The notes under the pieces: generated by a model
What the model saw: the letters and a program-made list of their open reading frames with translations, nothing else
The model's database searches: none
Told to the model about the DNA's origin: nothing
Assembly: GCA_027019085.1 (NCBI GenBank)
Contig: JALUXG010000040.1
Span: 112,273 to 176,272, forward strand
Origin: Rhodanobacteraceae bacterium
Lineage (GTDB): Bacteria > Pseudomonadota > Gammaproteobacteria > Xanthomonadales > Rhodanobacteraceae
DNA: 64,000 nucleotides
Direction: 5' to 3'
Part shown: positions 16,409 through 25,947 of the stretch, one piece after another
Position numbering within the stretch: the first letter of the stretch is position 1
Layout: every line of letters starts with the position of its first letter
Program-made: the position numbers and the translations under genes

Positions 16409-17452
16409 ACCGGGGGACGGGTCGGCGGCACCAACCGTGCCGGAGGGCAGCCACGCCGATGCGCTGTCCCGCATGGCATGCCGATAACGCCGGTGCAGCA
16501 GGGTCACCCGCTTCACGTATACCCGCGTTTCCGCGTATGGCGGCACGCCTCCGTATTTTTGCACGGCGTCCGGACCGGCATTGTACGCCGCCGCCGCGAG
16601 GCGCTCGTCGCCATGAAAACGCTTCAGCAGTCGTGCTAGGTAACGCGCACCGCCGCGAATGTTCTGCCGTGCATCGAAGGCATTGCGCACGCCCATGCTC
16701 GATGCCGTCGCCGGCATCAGCTGCATCAGGCCCTGCGCCCCCTTGGCCGACAGGGCATGTGGATTGAATGCGCTCTCGGCATGGATCACGGCTCGAACCA
16801 GGGCAGGGTCGACACCGTACTTGGCTGCCGCCGTTCGAATCGCCGGGGCATAGGCATCCATGCGCAGGGGTACATGGGCCCAGTCGATCTTAGAACGCAC
16901 ATCGCACGCCATGCATGTTGCGATGTAGGTAAACAATGTCCGGGTGGACGCCCCGCGCGCGCGCTTTCCACGGGGACGTACATTGGTGTATTCGATGCTG
17001 CCGTCCGCATGCACCACCTTGTACACGGCACCGCGCAACACCCTGCCGCGTACGCTGCGCTCATCCGCTTCCGGGCGCGGCGGACCAGACGCCGTACCCT
17101 GGCGGTAGATGGCCTTTTCAGGCGCACCCATGCTGCGAGCCGCGGACGGCGCCTGATGCGAACGTGCATCCTGGCGCGTACTCGCAGCCTGCATGCCCGA
17201 TGAGGCATCCAGATGCAGCGCCCGACAGTGGCGGTAACCCGCGGCACTGGAACTGAATACGGTCTCGCCACTGGCACCCACACAACGGTACATGCCCTCG
17301 GCGTGCACAGGCAGCAGCGACCACGGCAGCAGCGCAAGCACAAGCCATGGCAAGCGTGTGGAAAGGGGGGACCCGAACCGCCACCTTGGGCTGCCACCCC
17401 GCTCCCCTCGATGAGCGGCTATCAGGAACATGCGCCAAGTGTGCGCCAGCAT
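16397..17452 (-). CDS. Lytic transglycosylase (SLT domain) with DUF4124-like N-terminal region
   Basis: About 351 residues. An N-terminal hydrophobic segment ([18 protein letters not shown]) is probably a signal peptide. It precedes a DUF4124-like stretch ([15 protein letters not shown]), a basic linker and a goose-lysozyme-like SLT domain (from about 195). Seen there: the catalytic glutamate in [39 protein letters not shown] and [19 protein letters not shown]. It cuts murein glycan chains in the periplasm. Start uncertain: 17452, 17431 or an alternative codon closer to the hydrophobic segment; none has a good ribosome site. Confidence 0.82.
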   Translation of the reverse strand: MLAHTWRMFLIAAHRGERGGSPRWRFGSPLSTRLPWLVLALLPWSLLPVHAEGMYRCVGASGETVFSSSAAGYRHCRALHLDASSGMQAASTRQDARSHQAPSAARSMGAPEKAIYRQGTASGPPRPEADERSVRGRVLRGAVYKVVHADGSIEYTNVRPRGKRARGASTRTLFTYIATCMACDVRSKIDWAHVPLRMDAYAPAIRTAAAKYGVDPALVRAVIHAESAFNPHALSAKGAQGLMQLMPATASSMGVRNAFDARQNIRGGARYLARLLKRFHGDERLAAAAYNAGPDAVQKYGGVPPYAETRVYVKRVTLLHRRYRHAMRDSASAWLPSGTVGAADPSPGSGR

Positions 17453-17613
17453 TGAGGTTTTGCCAAGTGCGCGGGGTCACGATTCCAACCGGAAACGAGT
17501 CCAATCGGGAACGTGCGACTCGCCGAGGTCTGTTGTGCCCGTTTTCCCTGCACTGGCAGCGGCCTCGCCCCCGGCGTAAACTGCCGGGTTCACTGATTAC
17601 CTGTTGCAACGCC

Positions 17614-18939
17614 ATGAGCGGCAAGCTTTTCATCCAGACCCACGGCTGCCAGATGAACGAGTACGACTCGGCCCGCATGGTCGACGTGCTCCAGGCCTCG
17701 CACGGCTTGGAACTGACCGATCGTGCCGATGAAGCGGACGTGATCCTGATCAACACCTGCTCAATCCGCGAGAAGGCGCAAGAGAAGGTATTCAGCCAGC
17801 TCGGCCGCTGGAAGCAGATCAAGGCGAAAAACGACAAGGTGGTGATCGGTGTCGGCGGTTGCGTAGCCAGTCAGGAAGGCGAAGCCATCCTGCAGCGCGC
17901 GCCGTACGTGGACCTGGTATTCGGTCCGCAGACGCTGCATCGCCTGCCGGAGATGGTCGAGGCCAGTCGCCGGGACAAGCAGCCGCAGGTGGACATCAGT
18001 TTCCCCGAAATCGAGAAATTCGACGCCCTGCCCGAGCCCCGCGCCGAGGGCCCGACTGCCTTCGTCTCGATCATGGAGGGCTGCTCCAAGTACTGCTCGT
18101 ACTGTGTGGTGCCCTACACCCGCGGCGAGGAGATTTCGCGCCCGTTCGACGACGTGCTCGGCGAGGTGGCTGCACTTGCCGAGCAGGGCGTGAAGGAAGT
18201 CAACCTGCTGGGGCAGAATGTCAACGCCTATCGCGGCCCGATGCACGATGGCGGAGTGTCCGACCTTTCCCTGCTGATCCATGCCATTGCCGAGATCGAC
18301 GGCATCGGACGCATCCGCTTCACCACCTCGCATCCGGTCGAGTTTTCCGACTCGCTGATCGAGGCCTACGCCAACGTGCCGAAACTGGCCAATTACCTGC
18401 ATCTGCCGGTGCAGGCCGGGTCCGACCGTATCCTCGCAGCAATGAAGCGAGGCTACACGGCGCTGGAATACAAGCAGCGCATCCGCAAGCTGCGCGCGGT
18501 GCGCCCGGATATTTCCATCAGTTCAGATTTCATCGTCGGTTTTCCTGGCGAGAGCGAGCACGATTTCGAGCAGACCATGACACTGATCGAGGACATCGGC
18601 TTCGACCAGAGTTTTTCCTTCGTCTATTCGCGCCGCCCGGGCACCCCGGCCTCCAACCTTCCCGACGACACGCCCCTGGACGCCAAGCGTGCGCGACTGG
18701 CACGCCTGCAGGCGGCCATCGATGCCCATGCGCGGAAAATCAGTGCATCCATGGTCGGCAGCGTGCAGACGGTACTGGTCGAAGGACCGAGCAAGAAGAA
18801 CCCGAAGGAAATGGCCGGACGCACCGAGAACATGCGTTTCGTCAACTTCCCCGGCGACCCGCGCATGATCGGGCATTTCGTGGACGTGGAAATCACCCAG
18901 GCCATGGCGCACTCGCTACGCGGCCGGGTCGCGGCCTGA
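17614..18939 (+). CDS. miaB: tRNA-2-methylthio-N6-dimethylallyladenosine synthase
   Basis: 441 residues, a radical-SAM methylthiotransferase acting on i6A37 of tRNAs. The N-terminal UPF0004 domain has three cluster cysteines ([31 protein letters not shown]). The radical-SAM CxxxCxxC is in [17 protein letters not shown], and a TRAM domain closes the protein (from about 375). ATG 17614 is the family start; upstream frame extension to 17347 overlaps the transglycosylase promoter region and is not coding. In many gammaproteobacteria miaB is followed directly by ybeZ-ybeY-ybeX; here a repeat array and an opposite-strand operon intervene. Confidence 0.96.
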   Translation: MSGKLFIQTHGCQMNEYDSARMVDVLQASHGLELTDRADEADVILINTCSIREKAQEKVFSQLGRWKQIKAKNDKVVIGVGGCVASQEGEAILQRAPYVDLVFGPQTLHRLPEMVEASRRDKQPQVDISFPEIEKFDALPEPRAEGPTAFVSIMEGCSKYCSYCVVPYTRGEEISRPFDDVLGEVAALAEQGVKEVNLLGQNVNAYRGPMHDGGVSDLSLLIHAIAEIDGIGRIRFTTSHPVEFSDSLIEAYANVPKLANYLHLPVQAGSDRILAAMKRGYTALEYKQRIRKLRAVRPDISISSDFIVGFPGESEHDFEQTMTLIEDIGFDQSFSFVYSRRPGTPASNLPDDTPLDAKRARLARLQAAIDAHARKISASMVGSVQTVLVEGPSKKNPKEMAGRTENMRFVNFPGDPRMIGHFVDVEITQAMAHSLRGRVAA

Positions 18940-18967
18940 GCCTGACCGCCCGTTTCGGGGAGTGCGG

Positions 18968-19402
18968 TCGGCCCTTCCGGGCCTCCTACAAAAGTGCGGC
19001 GCGTTCTTGTGGGAACGGCGGAAGCGGTGACTGGTCCGCCACACCGGGCATCCCGATCGGCCCTTCCGGGCCTCCTACAACAGCGGGGCGCGGTTTCGCT
19101 CTTGTGGGAACGGCGGAAGCCGTGACTAGTCCGCCACACCGGGCATCCCGATCGGCCCTTCCGGGCCTCCTACAACAGCGGGGCGCGGTTTCGTTCTTGT
19201 GGGAACGGCGGAAGCCGTGACTAGTCCGCCACACCGGGCATCCCGATCGGCCCTTCCGGGCCTCCTACAACAGCGGGGCGCGGTTTCGCTCTTGTGGGAA
19301 CGGTGGGAGCCGTGACTGGTCTGCCACACCGGGCATTCCGTTCGGCCCTTCCGGGCCTCCTACAAAAGCGGGGCGCGGCTTCGAACGGCGGGAGCCGTGA
19401 CC
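18968..19402. repeat. Tandem array of five REP-like units, period about 95 bases
   Basis: The block TCGGCCCTTCCGGGCCTCC begins at 18968, 19057, 19152, 19247 and 19342, giving steps of 89, 95, 95 and 95 bases. Each unit has CGGCCCTTCCGGGCC (a hairpin), CTCCTACAA, a GGGGCGCG spacer, CTTGTGGGAACGGCGGAAGCCGTGAC and CCGCCACACCGGGCATCCCG. The last unit is shortened. The two halves, 'gcctcctacaa' and 'ttgtgggaacggcgg', are the inverted ends of a REP/BIME-like element. No open frame in it is credible. A related array lies at 63707-64000. Confidence 0.9.
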
Positions 19403-19480
19403 GGGATCTGCATGAAACCGAGTGCCTACCACCACCCGTCATTCATCTGGCGACAAAATCCCGTGACGCGGACTCTTCCT

Positions 19481-20593
19481 TCAATCCAGCCGCTTGCGGA
19501 ATTGCGAAATGGCCAGGACCAGCATCAGCACGGAAAAAGCGGCCAGCGCCAGCACGTCCGGCCACATCTGCGACAGACCCGCTCCACGCAGCATCACGCC
19601 ACGGATCAGGCGCAGGAAATGCGTCAGCGGCAGGACCTCGGCAATCCATTGCGCCGCTATCGGCATGCCCGCGAAGGGGAACATGAACCCCGACAGCAGA
19701 ATCGAGGGCAGGAACACGAAGATCATCATCTGCATGGCCTGGAACTGCGAGGTTGCCCGGGTCGAGATCAGCAGCCCGAGGGCGAGGTTGGCCACGATCA
19801 GCAGGCCGGCGGCAAGGTATACATCCACCAGCAGCCCATGCACGGGCACGGCAAACAGCACGACGCCCAGCAGCAGGATCACCGTGGTCTGCAGAAGACC
19901 GATGCCCACGTAGGGCAGCACCTTGCCGACCAGCAGCTCGCTGCGGCTGAGCGGCGTGGCGATCAGCAGTTCCATGTTGCCGCGCTCGCGCTCGCGTACC
20001 ACCGAAACCGCCGTGAAAAGCACCATGGTCATGGTCAGAATCACCCCGATCAGGCCCGGCACGATGTTGATCGCCGAGCGCCGTTCGGGGTTGTAGAAGG
20101 CCACCACCCGGATGCGTCCCTGGCGCGGGGTGCTGTCCGGTGGTGCACGCGTATCCGGCAGGGCACTGTTTGCGATCGGCGTCTGCGCCAGTTGCGCGGC
20201 GGCGAACTGCACCGCGGTGTCGCTGCCGTCGACCAGGATCTGCGCCACCGCGCGGCCCTCGGCGCGGCGGCGTTCGAAGTCGCGCGGAATCACGATGCCC
20301 ACGCTGATGCGACCGGCCTGGAGGGCCTGCATCAGTTGTCGCGGCGTGTGGGCGCGCTCGCTCGCGCGCACGATGCCGGTGGCCAGCATGTCCATCACCA
20401 GCGCCCGCGAGGCCTGGGTCCCGGATTGGTCCACGATCCCGGCATCGAGGTTGCGCAGGTTCAGGTTGATGGCATAGCCGAACAGCACCAGTTGCACGAT
20501 CGGGATACCCAGGATCATCGCCAGGGTGACCCGGTCGCGCCGCAACTGCTGCAGTTCCTTGCGCATCACCGCGAGCAGGCGCCGCATGTTCAT
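19481..20593 (-). CDS. ABC-2 type transporter permease (YbhS/YhhJ-like)
   Basis: 370 residues with the ABC-2 exporter layout: one N-terminal helix (about 24-42), a large periplasmic domain (about 43-180), then five to six helices. Seen: FYNPERRSAINIVPGLIGVILTM split over residues 165-190, VRERERGNMELLIATPLSR and the LPLTHFLRLIRGVMLRG stretch near the C-terminus. Such permeases pair with the linked ATPase and HlyD lipoprotein to export drugs or other compounds. E. coli ybhGFSR has two permeases; here only one is present, so it must work as a homodimer or with a partner elsewhere. The start overlaps the ATPase stop. Confidence 0.88.
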   Translation of the reverse strand: MNMRRLLAVMRKELQQLRRDRVTLAMILGIPIVQLVLFGYAINLNLRNLDAGIVDQSGTQASRALVMDMLATGIVRASERAHTPRQLMQALQAGRISVGIVIPRDFERRRAEGRAVAQILVDGSDTAVQFAAAQLAQTPIANSALPDTRAPPDSTPRQGRIRVVAFYNPERRSAINIVPGLIGVILTMTMVLFTAVSVVRERERGNMELLIATPLSRSELLVGKVLPYVGIGLLQTTVILLLGVVLFAVPVHGLLVDVYLAAGLLIVANLALGLLISTRATSQFQAMQMMIFVFLPSILLSGFMFPFAGMPIAAQWIAEVLPLTHFLRLIRGVMLRGAGLSQMWPDVLALAAFSVLMLVLAISQFRKRLD

Positions 20594-21558
20594 GCGGCCT
20601 GCTCCCGCCGCGCGCGGCCACCGTGCGTGACCGCCACAAATACGTCCTCAAGATTGGGCTCGGTCGCCTCGAAACAGGCCTCGGCGTCGATGTCACGCAC
20701 CACACCTGCCAGAACTTCGAGGGTTTCCCCGGCGGACTGCGCCGCCGCCTCCACGAGCAGTACCCGCAGTGATGCGCCGATCTGCGCCGCGCTCAGTACC
20801 GCATCCTGCTGCGAAAGCGCCTGCTGGATGCGGCCCGGCCGGGAGGCATGCACCCGGTAGGTACGTCCGGCGAGCCTTGCCGTCAGCGCCTGGGGTGTGT
20901 CGTCGGCGACCAGACGGCCATGGTCGAGGATCGCCAGTCGATGGCAGCGCTCGGCCTCGTCCATGTAATGGGTGGACACCAGCAGCGTGGCTCCGGCGTC
21001 GGCCAGCTCGAACAGTTTTTCCCAGAAGTCGCGGCGCGACTCGGGATCGACCGCGCTGGTCGGCTCGTCGAGAAACAGCAGCTGCGGTTCATGCACCACC
21101 GCCGCCGCCAGCGCCAGGCGCTGCTTCTGGCCTCCGCTCAGGGTGCCGGCGAGTTGGCGTTGCATGGCGCCGAAACGGTATTCCTCGACCAGCGTATCGA
21201 TGCGTGCGCGCATGCGGGCACGCGGCACGTCCTGCACCGCGGCCATGAATTCCAGGTTCTCGCGTACCGTGAGGTCGTCGAAGAGCGAGAACTTCTGCGT
21301 CATGTAGCCGATGTGACGGCGCAGTTCCTCGGCCCGGGACGGGATGCGCAGGCCCAGCACCTCGATCTCCCCCGCGCTGGGGGTCAGCAGGCCGCACAGC
21401 ATGCGGATAGTCGTCGACTTGCCCGAGCCGTTGGGGCCGAGAAAGCCGTACACCCGCTGCGCCGGGACGTCCAGGTCCACCCGGTCCACCGCGACCAGAT
21501 CCCCGAAGCGGCGCGTCAGTCCGCGAGCACGGATGACGGTGTCCGTGTCCGCGCTCAC
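20590..21558 (-). CDS. ABC transporter ATP-binding protein (YbhF-like, single domain)
   Basis: 322 residues. Walker A GPNGSGKST (about 41-49), Q-loop in GYMTQKFSLFDDLTVRENL, signature LSGGQKQRLALA, Walker B LLFLDEPTSAVDP and the H-loop in STHYMDEAERC. The C-terminal 90 residues are the regulatory extension typical of ABC-2 ATPases. Unlike E. coli YbhF it has one ATPase domain rather than two. It starts with GTG at 21558, overlapping the HlyD stop (GTGA). Third gene of the operon. Confidence 0.92.
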   Translation of the reverse strand: MSADTDTVIRARGLTRRFGDLVAVDRVDLDVPAQRVYGFLGPNGSGKSTTIRMLCGLLTPSAGEIEVLGLRIPSRAEELRRHIGYMTQKFSLFDDLTVRENLEFMAAVQDVPRARMRARIDTLVEEYRFGAMQRQLAGTLSGGQKQRLALAAAVVHEPQLLFLDEPTSAVDPESRRDFWEKLFELADAGATLLVSTHYMDEAERCHRLAILDHGRLVADDTPQALTARLAGRTYRVHASRPGRIQQALSQQDAVLSAAQIGASLRVLLVEAAAQSAGETLEVLAGVVRDIDAEACFEATEPNLEDVFVAVTHGGRARREQAA

Positions 21559-22532
21559 GGCCGCGTATCCGCCAGTCGCACCCGCACCGGAAGCCCTGCA
21601 GGCAGGCCAGCCGCGTCTGGCCCCAGCACCACTTCAGCCAGGTAGCTCAGGCGCGCGGCGTCCTCCCCGCTCAGTGCGTAATACGGCGTATAGACCGGGT
21701 CGCTGCGCACCCAGCGCAGGGTGCCGGTGTAGCGCTTGCCGCCCACGACCTCGACGCGCATCTTCTGCCCCGGGCGCAAATGCACCTGCATCGGTTCGGG
21801 CACGTAGATCCGCGCATAGGGCGCCTTGCCGACCAGCAGCACCGCCAGCGGTGCCCCGCGGGGCGGCCGGTCCCCGCGCCGGTAGGGCAGGCTGTCGATG
21901 CGTCCGGAGCGTGGCGCCGTCACGCGCAACTCCCGGAGAAGGATGCGCTGAGCGCTCACCTGCGCCTCGGCGGCCTGCAGCGCGGCCCGCGCCTGGTCGA
22001 TGTCCTCGGGCCGCGAGCCGTGCAGCAGAACATCCAGCGCTGCACTCGCTGCCGCGACCTGCGCCTCGGCCTGTGCGAATGCGGCGCGTGCCTGGTCAAT
22101 CGCGCTTGCCGACACGACATCAGGCGCATCCAGCGTACGCACTCGCGCATAGTCTTCCCGCGCGACCCTTGCACGCGCCTGCGCTGCACGAAGGTCCGCA
22201 CGCGCACGCGCCACGGTTTCCTTGCGCGGTCCGCCCACCTGTTCCTGCAGGATGGCCCTCCGTTGCGCCATCTGGGCCTCGGCAGCGGCAAGATCGGCCT
22301 GCACGAGGGAAGGGTCCAGCTGCAGCAGCAATTGTCCCTTTCTCACCTGCTGTCCCTGCTTCACATGTACCGAGACAATGCGTTCGGAGCGCACTGCAGG
22401 CACGGTGATGCGGTCGTATTCCAGCGTTCCCAATGCCTGCTGCGGTGTCTTTGCGCAGCCCCCGATGGAAAGCACGATCGCTGCCCATGCCACGACATGC
22501 CAGCGCGTTGTCCTGGATACCGATGCCATCAT
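21555..22532 (-). CDS. HlyD-family periplasmic adaptor lipoprotein
   Basis: 325 residues. The signal ends in a lipobox-like LSIGGCAK, so it is probably lipid-anchored. A biotinyl-lipoyl-like half (VPAVRSERIVSVHVKQGQQV) is followed by a long alpha-helical hairpin (about 75-195) and the second half-motif LRVTAPRSGRIDSLPYRRGD. The order is that of YbhG/YhiI adaptors that connect ABC exporters to an outer-membrane channel. ATG codons at 22532 and 22529 both overlap the TetR stop. An outer-membrane partner is not in this window. Confidence 0.9.
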   Translation of the reverse strand: MMASVSRTTRWHVVAWAAIVLSIGGCAKTPQQALGTLEYDRITVPAVRSERIVSVHVKQGQQVRKGQLLLQLDPSLVQADLAAAEAQMAQRRAILQEQVGGPRKETVARARADLRAAQARARVAREDYARVRTLDAPDVVSASAIDQARAAFAQAEAQVAAASAALDVLLHGSRPEDIDQARAALQAAEAQVSAQRILLRELRVTAPRSGRIDSLPYRRGDRPPRGAPLAVLLVGKAPYARIYVPEPMQVHLRPGQKMRVEVVGGKRYTGTLRWVRSDPVYTPYYALSGEDAARLSYLAEVVLGPDAAGLPAGLPVRVRLADTRP

Positions 22533-23203
22533 GATGCGTCTCCGAAATCCATCTGCAGACCGTGTTCAAGCAGGGCCAGCGCATGCTGCGTAATGCGCCC
22601 GGTGCCCGGCATGTCCATGCCGAATACCTTGCTCCAGATCGGCGCCCCCGCAGCCGGGAACAGGGTGAGGCCGAGCAGCGAAACCACGGTCAGACCGGGA
22701 TCCAGGTCGTCGGGGAACCGCCCTTGCGCCCTGGCTGAGGAAAGCTGCCGGGCAAGCAGCACCGGCACACGCGGCGCGAGGCGGTCAACCACCACCTCAC
22801 GCAAGGCACCGCCCTCGCTCAATACCTCGCGCACCCACAGGGCGGGCAGCCAGGGATGCGCGTCGACCGCCTCGCCGACTCCGCGCACAAAGCCTGCAAT
22901 CCAGCCCGCCGGGTCCTCGCCGGCCTGCTGCATGCGCGCGCGCACCGGTTCCAGCGCCGGTTGCAGACGCTCCCCGACCAGTACCTCAACCAGACGTTTC
23001 TTGCTGCCGAAGTAGTAATGCAGCATGGCCGGCGTGACCCCGGCCCGTTGCGCAATCCGGCGCAGCGGGGTCGCGGCGATGCCCTGTGCAACGAAGGTTC
23101 CCAGAGCCGTGTCGAGCAGGGTCTCGCGCATGTCGCGGTCGCTGGCGCGGGGGCGGCCCGCGCGACGGAGGCGTCGACCCGGCGCAACTGGAGCAGGTGT
23201 CAT
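22529..23203 (-). CDS. TetR/AcrR family regulator (CecR-like)
   Basis: 224 residues. A basic N-terminal tail is followed by a TetR helix-turn-helix (about 27-72: TFVAQGIAATPLRRIAQRAG and MLHYYFGSKKRLVEVLV). The C-terminal ligand domain is of the TetR_C type found in CecR/YbiH, which controls the E. coli ybhGFSR exporter in response to antibiotics. As first gene of the operon it probably represses its own transcription together with the exporter. A palindrome that may be its operator lies just upstream of its start. Confidence 0.88.
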   Translation of the reverse strand: MTPAPVAPGRRLRRAGRPRASDRDMRETLLDTALGTFVAQGIAATPLRRIAQRAGVTPAMLHYYFGSKKRLVEVLVGERLQPALEPVRARMQQAGEDPAGWIAGFVRGVGEAVDAHPWLPALWVREVLSEGGALREVVVDRLAPRVPVLLARQLSSARAQGRFPDDLDPGLTVVSLLGLTLFPAAGAPIWSKVFGMDMPGTGRITQHALALLEHGLQMDFGDAS

Positions 23204-23215
23204 GCCTTATATTTA

Positions 23216-23234
23216 ATTCAACATTTAATTGAAT
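23216..23234. promoter_or_regulatory. Possible TetR operator upstream of the exporter operon
   Basis: ATTCAA (23216-23221) and TTGAAT (23229-23234) form an inverted repeat with a 7-base AT-only-type spacer, in a short AT-rich stretch that stands out from its GC-rich surroundings. It begins 13 bases before the TetR start codon (3203 side of the operon), where an autorepressor would bind. Position and symmetry support an operator; binding is inference. Confidence 0.5.
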
Positions 23235-23320
23235 GCAAGCCCGGCACCTGCCACAACCGTGTGGACCTGCCCCGTCCTGCCGGTATGGCCCAGTGCCGCG
23301 CGGCGCGCTACCCTCCCGCC

Positions 23321-24291
<971 letters not shown>

Positions 24292-24295
<4 letters not shown>

Positions 24296-24759
24296 TCGAA
24301 CCCGTGGTCCATGTGGGCTATGCCGCGCCGCGTCGAGGAGTGCCCGCTGCGTCGAGTTTTCGCCGCTGGGTCGCCGCCGCACTGCACGGTGCCGGTCGCC
24401 GCCGCGCCGCAGAACTGTCCATCCGCATCGTCGATGCCCCGGAAGGGCGTGCGCTCAATCGCAGTTACCGCGGCAAGGACTATGCGACCAACGTGCTGTC
24501 GTTCCCGGTCGAACTACCACCAGGCGTGGACCTGCCATTGATCGGCGACCTTGTGATCTGCGCACCGGTGGTGGCCCGTGAGGCCACCGAACAGGGCAAG
24601 AACGCACGTGACCACTGGGCCCACCTGAGCGTGCACGGGGTGCTGCATCTGCTCGGCCACGACCACCTCGAAACCGTCCAGGCCCAGCGCATGGAGGCCC
24701 TGGAAATACGCATACTGGCCAGCCTGGGCATCGCCGATCCGTATACGCCCATCGCGTAG
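24292..24759 (+). CDS. ybeY: Endoribonuclease YbeY
   Basis: 155 residues. A zinc-dependent RNase involved in 16S rRNA 3'-end maturation and ribosome quality control. The metal-site motif [11 protein letters not shown] is present, with [17 protein letters not shown] upstream. The stop codon TAG falls inside the first arm of a palindromic repeat (24756-24826), so that element begins exactly at the gene end. The last ~22 codons have been copied downstream in a tandem duplication. Confidence 0.95.
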
Positions 24760-24826
24760 GGCGGGCACTGTCCGCCAGCTTGTCAAACCATACGCCATGG
24801 CACCCGGCGGACAGTGTCCGCCCTAC
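24756..24826. repeat. Palindromic element, copy A
   Basis: GTAGGGCGGGCACTGTCCGCC on the left is mirrored by GGCGGACAGTGTCCGCCCTAC on the right, around a ~29-base loop. The left arm contains the ybeY stop codon. Members of the same family lie at 24953, 29416 and 29561. Confidence 0.85.
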
Positions 24827-24952
24827 GATCGAGCCACCGGTTTCCGGTAAACTCGATCTCCCTGCCCCAAGGGCTGCCAGCCAACGCATGGAAGCCCTGG
24901 AAGTCCGCATACCGGCCGGCCTGGGCATCGCCGATCCGTATACGCCCTTCGC

Positions 24953-25023
24953 GTAGGGCGGGCACTGTCCGCCAACTGGTCAAGCCATGCGCCATGGCCT
25001 CCGGCGGACAGTGTCCGCCCTAC
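24953..25023. repeat. Palindromic element, copy B
   Basis: Same arms as copy A, produced by the 197-bp duplication; the loop differs at a few bases. It lies 65 bases before the ybeX start and could act as an RNA hairpin in a ybeY-ybeX transcript. Confidence 0.85.
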
Positions 25024-25087
25024 GATCGAGCCACCGGTTTCCGGTAAACTCGATTTCCCTGCCCCAAGGGCTGCCAGTTAGCGAGTC

Positions 25088-25942
25088 ATGAACGAGGACC
25101 CCGGAAGTACGCACGGCCCGACCCACAAGTCATGGTGGGACCGCCTGGGCCATCTCTTCTCCGCCGAGCCAAGCAACCGCGACGAGCTACTGGAAGCCTT
25201 GCGCGCAGCACAGGGCAACGGGCTGTTGACCAGCGAGACGCTGGCCATGGTCGAAGGCGCGCTCAAGGTCACGGAACTGGACGTCGACGACGTGATGATT
25301 CCGCGCGTGCAGATGGTGATGATCCCGGCCAGCGCACCGCTCGCAGACATCATCGGCACCGTGGTCGAATCGGGCCATTCGCGCTTTCCGGTCCACGGCG
25401 AGGACAAGGACGACATCCTCGGCATCCTGCTGGCCAAGGACCTGCTCAAGCACTTCGGTAACGGCCACGATTTCGACATCCGCAGCCTGTTGCGCCCGGC
25501 GGTGCTGATCCCCGAGTCCATGCGCCTGAACGTGCTGCTGGCCGAATTTCGTCTCAGCCACAACCACATGGCCATCGTGGTTGACGAATACGGCGGCGTG
25601 GCCGGACTGGTGACGATCGAGGACGTGCTGGAGGAAATCGTCGGCGACATCGACGACGAGCACGACGACGAGGAGCCCCCGGTACTGGTGCAGACCCTCC
25701 CCGACGGCGGCTACCTGGTCAGCGCGTTGACGCCGATTACCGACTTCAACGACACCCTGGGCACGTACTTCAGCGACGAGGAATTCGACACCATCGGCGG
25801 CATGGTCACGGCAGAAATTGGCCATCTGCCGGAACAGGGCGAGGAAATCGTCATCGACCGCCTGCTGTTCCACGTCACCGAAGCCGACGACCGTCGCGTG
25901 CACCAGTTCCGCGTGCAACCCGCGCCCGCCGATCCGGATTGA
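25088..25942 (+). CDS. ybeX: CorC/YbeX family CBS-domain protein
   Basis: 284 residues, cytoplasmic. Two CBS domains (about 65-190) with DVMIPRVQMVMIP, SGHSRFPVHGEDKDDILGIL, MAIVVDEYGGVAGLVTIEDVLEEIVGDI, then a CorC_HlyC domain (from about 205). The family was linked to cobalt/magnesium handling with CorA; newer work ties YbeX to ribosome metabolism with YbeY. A corA gene lies two genes downstream here, which fits the older view. The 328 bases before it are fully occupied by the 197-bp duplication. Confidence 0.94.
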   Translation: MNEDPGSTHGPTHKSWWDRLGHLFSAEPSNRDELLEALRAAQGNGLLTSETLAMVEGALKVTELDVDDVMIPRVQMVMIPASAPLADIIGTVVESGHSRFPVHGEDKDDILGILLAKDLLKHFGNGHDFDIRSLLRPAVLIPESMRLNVLLAEFRLSHNHMAIVVDEYGGVAGLVTIEDVLEEIVGDIDDEHDDEEPPVLVQTLPDGGYLVSALTPITDFNDTLGTYFSDEEFDTIGGMVTAEIGHLPEQGEEIVIDRLLFHVTEADDRRVHQFRVQPAPADPD

Positions 25943-25947
25943 CACCC

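Larger units (their letters stand above)
24684..25077. repeat. 197-bp tandem duplication covering the ybeY 3' end and spacer
   Basis: Bases 24684-24880 and 24881-25077 align with a constant 197-base offset. Shared blocks include 'gcatggaggccctgga/gcatggaagccctgga' (24691 vs 24888), 'gatccgtatacgccc', the palindrome starting 24756 and 24953, and 'ccaccggtttccggtaaactcga' through 'gccccaagggctgccag'. The second copy holds a stump reading [20 protein letters not shown], a decayed ybeY end with no start of its own. It fills the whole ybeY-ybeX gap, so ybeX now sits behind two copies of the spacer. Confidence 0.9.

Noticed and set aside
18968..19402. CRISPR-like look of the regular repeats
   Set aside because: The whole 95-base unit repeats, including the segments that would have to be spacers, and no cas genes are nearby.
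24888..24956. A possible second small gene between ybeY and ybeX
   Set aside because: It is the duplicated 3' end of ybeY without a ribosome site; treated as part of the 197-bp duplication.
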